From Phallusia mammillata (lineage: Eukaryota > Chordata > Ascidiacea > Phlebobranchia > Ascidiidae): 64,000 nt of DNA. The notes beneath the pieces are model-generated. The model was given only the letters and a program-made list of their open reading frames with translations. It searched no databases and was not told the origin of the DNA. The stretch is from assembly GCA_003260075.1 (NCBI GenBank), contig QLIY01000039.1, positions 248,001 to 312,000 of the forward strand, written 5' to 3'. The translations under genes were made by a program, and so were the position numbers. Shown here piece after piece: positions 22,581-34,300 of this stretch. Numbering within the stretch: the first letter of the stretch is position 1; each line of letters opens with the position of its first letter.

Positions 22581-25301
22581 TTTTCCTCATTTACGTGCAA
22601 ATACAAACTACCTACCTACCTACCTTGTTCCGCTTCGCCCTCCCCCCTAAAAAAACAAAAAAAACAAAGCAAAACAAAACAACAACAACAAAAAAACAGA
22701 GCACAGTAACTGGTTTGTTTTATAGGTTAAATGCTACAAGTGGAACTGTTTCTGATGGTCCGGAGGCTATCCACTTTTCAGGATGTTTGGGAATTATCAA
22801 GCCCCCAACTGAGTATGTATATCCCCAATTTTAGGTTTTGTGAATATAGGTTAGGTAGCTATTATTCAAAATGATTCACATAAAGTTAAATATAACATAA
22901 GTGTTAAATAAAGTTGCTTAAATAAGTGTTTGATAAAACCATTGATACTATAACTTTCTAGCATTTTTAGACGCATTTTCATAATTACTTGTTGTGTTCT
23001 AAAACATAAGAAGAGAATTGCACTTTGAATTGGGTTGTGATAAGACTCCTGCACTGGCGTGCGACTGGATAGTGGTTAAAAATCACTGCACTAAACTAAC
23101 TTCTTTTTTGTCAGACAAAATCTCACATTGCACCTTCAGTTTAAAAGCATTACCAGTGAGTGTTGTTATGACTATTTGAATGTCCATGATGGTGATTCTG
23201 TTCACGACCCATTATTGGCAACCCTGAAGTAAGTATTTCACTAAAAAGTAGATAAATTCGAGTTTATGTCATGTTTTTTTGGAACTACACTAGTTTCATT
23301 AGACCAGTGGTTCTTAACCTTTTTCATTGCTGCACCTCCTTTAAATCACCAACCAATTTTCACACCCCCTTCTGTATTTGTATTGATATAGAATAGACCT
23401 AACCAATCTTAATGATTCAGCACCCCCGCACCCCCTAGGAACGATTCTCGCACCCCTGGATAAGAACCCCTGCATTAGACGGTCCATGTAAAGATGATTT
23501 TTGCACTGTCATTGCATAACAGAAGTAGGCAAACAAAACACAAACTGTTGCACTGTCAAACAGATAAATAAATACAGAGAAAAGTGAAATATATTTTATG
23601 TTTTGTACATTTCAAATGTATGGATTTCATAAAATATTGTAAACTGTTTGGTAAAGAATTTGTCAAAAAAAATTAAGTAGTTTTAATCTAAAGCAGCATG
23701 CTATTTTGATGGAGGCTAAAATGTATTGTGCTTTTTTGTAAATATTTAGTTGGAAGTTACCATGAAAAACATCAGAATTTTATCCTTATCACAAAACCAC
23801 AATTCAAATAGCAGGACACTTGACTCGATAACCTTCGGTTTTTTCGGTGTCCTTGCTGTTTAATTATCCGTTCAACAATGGAACTGTGATGATGAAGTGA
23901 CTATGCAAATAAAAATTTGACTTTGACTTTGACTTTGAAAGTAATATTTTTCAGCAGGTTCTGTCATAAAATGTCATATTTCTTCATTGACGGTAACCAG
24001 TAATGCTGAACGGTTCACTGATCTCAGAAAATTTTACTGGCTGAATCCCACCACTGGATATATATATATATATATATATCTAATCTGCCCCAATTAGTAT
24101 ATTTTTTCAATAAAATCTTGGTTGGATGGTGTTATCAATTTTTAGGACTTTTAATGTTTTGTTTTCACTGGTTTTCTGGCAGACAAAAAAATAAATAGGG
24201 GTGATTACCAATTGTTTGTTTTGTAGTGGGAACGTTTTTCCAGTTACACTTCCACACCTTGTGTCAAGTTCAGGCATGGCAACTTTAAACTTTTATGATG
24301 CTGATCAGCCTATTCAACAATCGGGATATGTGATTGAATATTACAGGTTGGTAAAAGTTTTACTAATTTGTTGTATGTAATGAAATAGTTTCTCTTCACC
24401 ATTTACAGCATCAACGATCAAAATTAGCCTTTATACTCATTTCATTAAGATTTGTATAAAATGTTTTTGTTAGACCTTGATGGTTATTTGCTTTACCCTT
24501 GTAGGCTAGGCTTGTTTCTAAGAATACACATTGGGCCTAAAATTACGTTGCGATTACTTGTCATTTTTACAGTTGGATGCCAATCATAAAACATGTTTGG
24601 TGACACTTGTCAATCTAATTGATTTGGTTTCTATGTCAATGTTTTTTTTTCTGGTGTATAGCGTAATATTTTAGCTCAGGGGAGTGCAACCTTTATTACT
24701 GTGGGGCCAAATACAATTGCCAAAATTAGATCGCGGGCTGCATCTTTATATAACACAAGGTGATTTTACTTTTTTTGCATACCAAATATGCTTAACTAAA
24801 AGTAAAATTCACATTTGATTCTAGCTTTAGTTGCCAGGTCGCATAAAAATAGCACCGAGTGCATTAATCTGCTCAAAAATACGTAATAATTGGACTCGTT
24901 TGCCAGTACAATTGAATTCCAACCTTGGGTCTCTGCGGGCCGCACAACCTTTATTCAAGGGCCGCATTTGGCCCGCGGGCCGCAGGTTGCACATCCCTGT
25001 TTTAGCTTATTAATAAGTTTGCTAAATGTATATTTTAACTGGTGTAATGTTGCTTAACTGTTTGCAGTGTGGATGATTCTGCCACAGTGGTTGGCAGCGG
25101 CTGGGGTAAGTTTAGATATTTTATTTACCACGTATGTAGCCTGATTGTATCATGAATTTTGAACATAACATATCAAACTCAAAACACAAATCACCACATA
25201 AATTTTACCTTTTTGAAAGGTGAAAATGATCACACTTTATAAATAGTTACTCTGTTACTTGTGATATACATATAATAAAAGGTGGAAATCGTTGCAACAA
25301 T

Positions 25302-25349
<48 letters not shown>

Positions 25350-28300
25350 TGATCACACTTTATAAATAGTTACTCTTACTTGTGATATACATATAATGAA
25401 AGGTGGAAATCGTTGCAACAATGACAATAGAACAGGGAATGATTCCCAAAATTAATTTACCAGGATTTATTTCATGGTCAAGTAATTTATATTCTTGAAG
25501 TACTTCATTGAGTGTACATAAAATTTTATTTATTCCAGTGACTTATTATGTATGTTGGAGTTAACAGTTGCATAACAAAAATTACGTAAGCCTGAATTCA
25601 TCCATTATTTATTGATGTACAGTAAACCTTGATTAAACAGGATTTGGTTAATCAAAGGATCTAAGTCTATTTAGGAAAAACTGGGTATAAATGATTTGTA
25701 ATGTGGTAAGGCTTTAACTAATCGACGTCAGTTAATCCTGGTCTTCACCTCAACCAGACATTTTATTGGTGCAAACAGGTCGGGATTAACAGAGGTTTAC
25801 TGTAATATCTATTTTACCTACATAAAGTATTTTCAGTATCTTGTTCAAACAGAAAAGGTAGATGCCTTTTACTTGGGTTGAATTAAAGAAATATGTTGTA
25901 AAAAAAGGTGGATGACTTCAGAAATTTACAGACCTTAATATTTTTCTTCTATATCTGTATGTAGTTTGTAGCTTAGTTTTGTGCAAAACGCAAATTTGTT
26001 TCTAAACCTTTTAATCCATTCCCCCCCCCCACAGACCTTAATATTTTTCTTCTATATCTGTATGTAGTTTGTAGCTTAATTCTGCGCAAAACGCAAATTT
26101 GTTTCTAAACCTTTTAATCCATGTTAACCACCATTTATTTAATCAGGTCATCTTTGTTATTGACAACAAATATTATTTTAAACAGATGAAACAGAAGCTA
26201 GTAACGATGTACGTATTAACTGTACTGGTGCATTTTGTCAGTACGAATGGCCTTACATGCTCACACAGGGTCGTGCAGCTTCCGCAGTTGCTATTAGCAA
26301 TAACACTCTCTACATGTATGGGGGCAAAATGTTCGGTTGGCCAGAGCACCATATTTCTTTCTTTCAGTAAGTCCTTTAGGTTATTCGAGATATCAATACC
26401 TGTAGCAGTACCGTAAGTTTATTTTGCATGGTAAACAAAAACACAGTTACAGAATTGCACTACTATTAGCGCTTTTGCTATCTATCCTCCAATTTTGTCT
26501 TTAACTTTGTCGCACTTTATGAGGCCTCAACGATGCACAGTTAGTTCTGGCTTGGTGAATATTTTAATGCAGTTGTGCTGCTACAATCTATTTTACGGTG
26601 AAATACACTCAACTCAACAAATGTTCAGCTACAAAATTTGGGATTCAGTATGTAATTAAATCTAAATGCAATCAGCCAAAATGCAATTAAAAATAATTTA
26701 AATTAAAAATTAAAATCAAATTAAATTAAATATAAAAATTACAATTATTTAAATTAAAGTCTAAAATGCATTAAACTGGATTAAGTCTGTATTTTTTTAC
26801 CAAAAAATTTGCTTAATTCATTATTGATGGTTGTTTAGACTTGATCTCAGCACAATGGAATGGAGTGAAGTGGTAACAAATGGAGATGTGCCCCCTATAA
26901 GAAGTGATCACACCATGGTTTATTACAATGTAAGACACATTTATTTCTTTGTGCTGTGTAGAATATCTTCTTTACACAGTGTGGCACTTTTTTGTTTCTC
27001 AATTTTATCACAGAAATCATTTGTTTTACCTTTTATGTGTGTTATTTTTGAATGGGAAACTATTTAAATTTAAATAGAGTTTAACAAAAGCTACATCACC
27101 AAAATTTAAATTGAGATTAAATATCACCAATTTTATAGTTTATAGTAAATGTGTAATCATTTGTAAAGATCAACACAAAATCAAATTTTGTAATTATTGT
27201 GTTATTTAGAAATACAAAATTTAAAACTTTATTTAAAAAAGAACTGTAATTTTCTTGAGTCAATTGAAATGACTATTTACCTATCTTATGCTTGCAGAAC
27301 TCTCTGTTTGTGTATGGTGGTAAATTTCCTGATGGCCACACCACAAACGAAATTTGGAGTTTTGACATGTTAAATATGCAATGGTCTCTAGTCAATGCCA
27401 CCACCTCAACTGGAACTGAGGTGCCGTCGCTAATTGGCCACAGCGCTCATGTCACTATACTCGAAGACGGCACTCCTGTGATGTTGGTATTTTTTGGCTA
27501 CAATCAAAATTTGGGCCCAAGCAGTTTCGTATTTCAGTTTAATCTAAGTAAGTTTTTGTGCTGCTAGTTTGCTGAAAATTTTGGTGGTCAGCATGTAGAA
27601 TTATACCTTGAAATAAAATCCAATATTCAGGAATTTTTGATTTGTTAAAATTGTTTTTCTAAAATTGGTAACTGAAGAAAGTTTCATTTTAGTTTTTAGT
27701 TTTTTTTTGTGCTGCTGGTTTGCTGAAAATGTTTTTGTCCTGCACTTGAATGTTCCCTTTTTCAAATGTAATTCAATATTCCGGATTTTTATTTTCTAAA
27801 ATTGTTTTCCTAAGAAGAGTAACTAAAGAAAGTTTAATGTAAGTGTTTTTTTGTGCTGCTGGTTTGCTGAAAATGTTTTTAGGGATCGATGTTTGATTTT
27901 ACCTTATTCAAATGGAATCCAATATTTGGGATTTTTTATTTCCTAAAATTGTTAGTAAGAAGAACAAACAAAGGAAAATGTAACATTAACAGTAACTAAA
28001 GTAAAAGAAGTGTATGTAATATTGTATTGACCCTAAATAATTTTTTTTTCATATTTTTTCAGTGTTTATTTATTATTTTCAGCATCCTGCACCTGGAGTC
28101 ATGTAAAATTTGCAGGTTATTCTCCCCCTGGTTTATACAAACATGCCTCAGCCATAGATACCGCATCGAACACGATTTATGTACATGGAGGCTACAATGC
28201 TGAAATAGAGCCTTATCTCTACAGTTATTATGTCGACCAGAAACGATGGTAGGTGAACCAAATAAGACAACGGTATGATATAAACTAGTGATGTACTGAA

Positions 28301-31300
28301 AATTAGGTTTGTCGAGTTTGTTTAAGTTTTTGCGAAGATTCGGTTTTGGCCAAATAATTTGTTGCGAATCGACCAAAACCGAGTTATTTATGAAAACTTC
28401 AAAGCGCGAACAGCATCTTTTTCATAGTTTTACTCACCATCATAGATTTTTTTAAACTGCCCAAATACGCCGTGTCCACTGGTTTAATTTTCAAAGCAAT
28501 ATCGTTTACTCCACTACCGTCAAAAGAACAGTAACTCATTTGCAGACTGAGAACAGTAGACGAGGCAACAATAAAACCCACAGAAAACCAAAAAACTTTA
28601 AGATTAAAATGCAACACAACTATCCTATAATAGTAACACTGTTTGCCTGGTAGTAAAACGTTTCTGGGTTAAATCAGGGGTGCACAACCTAAAGGCCTTA
28701 ACCCTTGTGGGCATCTACAGTCTCTTTAAATATATATATATATATCCCCCCCCCCACCAAATAAGACAACGGTATGATATAAACTAGTGATGTACTGAAA
28801 ATTCGGTTTGTCCAGTTTATTTTTACAATTTTTTTCGAATATTTGGATTTGGCCAAATAATTTGTTGCGAATCGACCAAAACCGAATCATTTATGAAAAC
28901 TTCAAAGCGCGAACAGCATCTTTTTCATAGTTTTACTCACCATCATAGATTTTTTTTAAACTGCCCAAATACGTCGTGTCCACTGGTTTAATTTTCAAAG
29001 CATTATCGTTTAGTCCACTACCGTCAAAAGATCAGTAACTCAGAGAACAGTAGACGAGGCAACAATAAAACCCACAGAAAACCAAACAAGTTTTACTCTT
29101 ATTTAAATAGTATATTTGTTGCTACATGAGAACAGCAATTAAATAGTGTTTGTTTTGGAGAAGTTATTACACTGTTTTAAAACTTTAAAACCAGGAGGAA
29201 ATTTATATATTCTGCGAGTCCGCGCTATCTCCACACGATGTCGCTGCTGAACGGTACATTGTATCTCTATGGAGGGCTGACTCGCTCTGTGGAGCCGCCC
29301 CCCCCCCGATGTCGCTGCTGAACGGTACATTGTATCTCTATGGAGGGCTGACTCGGGATGTAGAGCCAAGTTGTGGCTGTGTTGAAGTGATGCCACTACG
29401 TTACAACTTCGGTAAGCAAGCAATTCACTAACAATCTAAATATCAGGGACAATACAAAACCTGTAAAATTGATCCCACTTTCTTATAAACCCCATTCACC
29501 TAAACCAGTGGTCCTTAACTGGTGGTCCATGATGACTTTTTGGGTGGTCCACAAGGACGTCCACTGAATTTGGTGATAAAGGGCAGATCATTGTATATTA
29601 CATCTTGAAAGAGTATCAAAATGTTAGCTGTTAATAATTGTATCTTGCTTCTCGAAAATCGGTTTTAAAGAGTTATGATTCAAGCCCAAATGGTTGTTTC
29701 GTATGCGTACTTCGATCTTGCTCAAACGTAAAATGGTCCACGCTATTGTTTTTACTGAGCCGGTGGTCCATGGCCTGAAACGAGTTGAGAACCACTGACC
29801 TAAACCGTCCTAACGCCTTGTAATAACGGTAGCTGTAGTGTAACTATTCTTTTTCACAGGGTCTTCCCGGGGACGAATCCCGATCAGGTTTTTTATGTCT
29901 GTATGTGGGTCAAGCGCGCCAGGCCATTCGGCTAAGTATACTGCAGCACGCTTAGGCATGATCGACCAATAGTGCCCTCCACTGTTTTGTGCTCCATAAC
30001 GTTTCAACGTTGCGCAGCTATTTCCGACTTGGTGATTGTTTAGTGCAATTGTTTAATGCAATTGTGTATGTTTTTTTCTATAGTTTAAAATACATACTTG
30101 GCCTAGAGGTTTTGAAAGCCTTGGAATATTTTTGCGCCACATTACTGTTGTACAAAAGTAATAATTTTTCCGTGCAGGGGTGAAATTTATACAATGCACG
30201 TATTTGAACATAGCCATTTGTAATTTAAGTTAACCATACGGTAATTCTTTTTCAACATGTCGTGCTTGGGCCCAAATTTCTGGCCTACTTACAACTTTGC
30301 AGTAGAACACTAAAAAATAACTATAATGAGACTAAAATGCTATAATTTTGTGGAAGACAGTCCTTTTTAGAAGTTGTTCTTGCATTTTTTTTTCTTTACT
30401 ACGTTATTTTATTTGCAGAATGCGACGATTGGGAGCAAGTAGGGAATGCCACTTGGGTGAGCCCAAGATACGGTCATTCAGCTGCTTCCCTACCCCCCCC
30501 CCTGCAATTGTGTATGTTTTTTTCTATAGTTTAAAATACATACTTGGCCTAGAGGTTTTGAAAGCCTTGGAATATTTTTGCGCCACATTACTGTTGTACA
30601 AAATTAATTAATTTTTCCGTGCAGGGGTGAAATTTATACAATGCACGTATTTGAACATAGCCATTTGTAATTTAAGTTACGGTAATTCTTTTTCAACATG
30701 TCGTGTTTGGGCCCAAATTTCTGGCCTACTTACAACTTTGCAGTAGAACACTAAAAATAACTATAATGAGACTAAAATGGTATAATTTTGTGGAAGACAG
30801 TCCTTTTCAGAAGTTGTTCTTGCATTTTTTTTTCTTTACTACGATATTTTATTTGCAGAATGCGACGATTGGGAGCAAGTAGGGAATACCACTTGGGTGA
30901 CCCCAAGATACGGCCATTCAGCTGCTTCCCTTAACTCTACGTAAGACTTTATCCAATAAATTCTAATTCGATCATACTTACTATTTAGTGCAGGCGTGTC
31001 AAACACGAATACCCTGTGAGTTTGCATGATAAAATCATTCTCTATTAGTGATATAAGCAACGTTTTAATAGGACAGGGGTCGGCAACGCCTGACACGCGT
31101 GCTAAGGTTGGCACGCGAGGTAGTTTTTCATGGCACGCTAACCGATTTGCGTGTTTAGATTGAAGTAACAATTTAACCTGTTACACTGCTTGTTTTCGAT
31201 TTTGACCATGTCAATGTCTTAAAATTCAGCCTTACATGCACAAAACTCTCTGCTTTCTCTTTTTTATTAATATCTGCTGGCACGAACCACTATTATTTAG

Positions 31301-34300
31301 AAAAACGTTACCACGCTAGGTCATTAACACATGGAAATAACAAGTAAATTGGCACGCATCGACTAAAAGGTTGCCGACCCCCTGTAATAGGATGATCGAA
31401 ATGGCCCGTCTTAAGAATCAGCAATGGCGATTGTTGCGTCATTGTATGGCATTGTTTTCACACAAAGCGATAAAGCACAGTTGGTTCTTTTACTCTGCTC
31501 CACTGTGCAGTTGATTGTTATTATGGGTCCCCTTCCCTGAAGGGGACACATATTGATTTTACTCAAAATGTTTTGTTTTTTTTCTTTCATTTTTCTTCTC
31601 CCCAAAGTTTGTCCGACTCGTTTTTCCATCAAATGTTTGATGGATTTGGCTGAAATTGACACAGATGGTAGATATAGTTATGTAGATGTGCATCCCACTT
31701 TGTTTTTGTTCATAACCCCAGTATTTACCCCGCTAGCCCCCTAAAGGGGGTGAGTTTGTAAACAATGTCAGAATTGGCTAAAATTTCGATAGCTTGTAAA
31801 GTATGCCAATTATCGTTATTGCGCCATTGCAGTTCGGGGGTTGTTAACAGCCCTTTGACGTCAGAAACATTAACGGTTGTTGCTTAAAACACCTCTAGTG
31901 GTTGAAATCTTAAACGTTGGCAGATTGGATTGAAATTTTGCAGTACTATTGATTGAGTCATTGTGGTTTCCTACTTTTAAGTTTGTGTGTGTTGAACCTC
32001 AATTAGTTATCCTACTTACTCATTGTTATCTATTGAAATGCATTATCTACTACTTTGCATGTGTGGGGACCCATGAGTTTTTGCTTGCAGAAACAACCAA
32101 GGTTATAAAAGACGATGGCTAATATGGGACCCAATATAAATAAGTGTAGGAAATATATTAATGTTTCAAAATATGCTATAGTGTATGTGCAAGGGCAATA
32201 TGTGCTAAGCCACCCTTCTAGTTTATTACAATATTGTTTTGTTATGTAGTTAATGGCATTAAAGAACATTTTACTTTTAAACGGTGCAATTTTGTTATTG
32301 TCATGTAACACTATAGCAAATATTTCGATAGTGCGGCCCTCGACTAACTTAAAAGTTTGTTTTTTGGCCCTCAAAGTTGTTTGAGTTTGACACCCCTGAT
32401 TTAGTTAGTAAGACATGAAAGGTTTGAAAACGTCTTCACTAAATGTTATCACACTTAACGGAAAACTTTTTATTTGAATAGCACGGTGATAGTGGTAGGC
32501 GGATTTACTGGAAATATGCTCAGCGATGCCGTAACACTTTCTGTGGACAATACACGTACGTTTCGTTTACTTATATTTATAATGTATATTACGATTTCCC
32601 ATTACCTTGCATATAGGCATTTATGGGTTATGGCAACTCCGATATGCCTAGATTTTTCTTGCGATTAACAGGAATATGCAATTAGCTCATTCTTATTACC
32701 CATGATGGCGCAAGTTTAAAATTTTGTATGCAATAAAACAGAATTTGCAATTAACCAAAAAGGCTTACATTCCTCGCGGATTTGGGTGACACACAATTGT
32801 TTCAACCATATGCAGATCTGTGCATATTACGTAACTTATAAGTCAGGGTATACCCTTGATATAGCCTAATTTTTATGGTTGAATTACAACCAACTACGGT
32901 CTAGCTGCAGCGCGTTCAGCCATTGCTCACCATATGTGCCCTTCACTGTTTTGCGCTCCATAACATTTCAACGTTGCGCAGCTATTACCAGCTTGGTGGC
33001 TGTTTTAGCGCAATTGTGACGCTATGTTTTCTTTCACCAAGCGAAATAAACTCAACTTAAATTTTCTGTACTTAGATGACAAATGCGATTCTTTGAATGA
33101 AACAAATTGTGTTGACGCGAAAGGCTGTGATTGGATGGAATCTTCTTGTGGACAAAACTGCACTGAAAGTGAATAGAACGTTTGTATTACTTAAGTTTCT
33201 AGTGTAAGGTAATGATTTAAGTCTCTTTAAATCTACCGACAATTTAAGGGTAGAATGGTATTACCTTTAATTCACATTCAATTTTTATGTGAGATGAAAA
33301 TTGCAAGAAAACCCATTTTTTGTACGTAAGTCGTTTTGTTTCCGAACACACCAGTCCCATGCAAATTTGTCTGTTACCCAAATGTGTTTGAAAAAGGCGT
33401 GTTTGAAACGCAACTTGGCGTAGTCAATTTTGGCAATGCAAACGTACAGCCCTCGGTTTTACTATGTTAATTGTAATTGGCCATCAGTGATAAAGGCACA
33501 TTCCTGGTTATATCAACGAATCAACGAATATGGCACCAACTGACGAAAATTATGTATACATCAATACAGTAAACCTCGTTTAATCCGGACCCGTTTGGAC
33601 CAAAACAATTGTCCGAAATAGGCGAAGATCCGGATTAACCGATGTCTGTTAGTTTAAGCCCTACCATATTAAACATCATTTGTACCTCAAATTTATAGAG
33701 CTCTTCTGGCAATTGTATTTTTATTCCGACGTTTATCGTACACTGTACTAGTCGCATTCAGTGTTATTTGCCCTGATGAAGGCGACATGTATAGGACGTC
33801 GAAACATCCGAATAAAAATGCATTTGCCAGAAGAGATCTACAAACTTGATATTATGCCTGGCAGCATTAGCTTATACATTCGTACCTTAAGTTTTGTCTC
33901 AATTGGGCGAAGATCCGGATTAACCAAATCCGTACATGTAGTATATATTTCATTACAATCGTCAAGTGGATATGTCTTTTTTTCTTCGTCCTTTCTCAAA
34001 CAAGCCCCATATTTTTAGCTAAGTCTTCGAGCTGCTCCGAAGTATGTTCCTCAATGACGTCATGCGACGATTGTTTCTCGGTCGAGTGCTCGTGTTGTCA
34101 TAACAACGAAACAGGCCAATGCACGTTCAATTCGACTTGCGTGAGTTTTTCCTGTATTTTTGAAAATGGAAACAATTAAAACTTACCAAGTTTGTTGCCA
34201 AAAAATAAATTATACATTTTTTTTATTCCATTGAATAAGAAAACTTAGACGAAATACATATATCCCAGTTTGTTTTGCGTTAACAGATTTTTTTACATTT

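Larger units (their letters stand above)
21601..25105 (+). other. Attractin exons 1-6: signal peptide, EGF, CUB
   Basis: Residues 1-23 are a hydrophobic signal peptide ([10 protein letters not shown] core). Residues about 28-58 are an EGF domain ([20 protein letters not shown]). Residues about 76-178 match a CUB domain: [18 protein letters not shown] is the typical central CUB motif, ending GYVIEYYS. The EGF-CUB order is that of attractin and MEGF8. Confidence 0.88.
30991..32398. mobile_element. hAT element of 1.4 kb containing two nested insertions
   Basis: Starts CAGGCGTGTCAAACACG and ends GAGTTTGACACCCCTG. Flanking 8-mers ATTTAGTG and ATTTAGTT match 7 of 8. It fills nearly all of attractin intron 12 (30941-32481). 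Inside lie a complete hAT MITE (31074-31384) and a copy of the dispersed repeat (31518-32226). No transposase frame seen. Confidence 0.85.
26186..32555 (+). other. Attractin exons 7-13: EGF remnant and Kelch beta-propeller
   Basis: Repeated blades with the Kelch glycine pairs: [49 protein letters not shown] and [11 protein letters not shown]. The preceding [15 protein letters not shown] and YKHASA strands carry the blade-initiating pattern. Exon 7 begins with the second EGF-like segment ([11 protein letters not shown]). Exon 11 needs the downstream copy of its internal repeat for an open frame. Confidence 0.88.

Noticed and set aside
22476..22709. Open frame with a polyproline run
   Set aside because: It is only the C53 homopolymer read as proline, lying inside an attractin intron.
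28399..28617. Minus-strand open frame with a hydrophobic start
   Set aside because: Lies in an attractin intron within a duplicated hAT-like segment; the second copy has indels breaking the frame, so it is not conserved.
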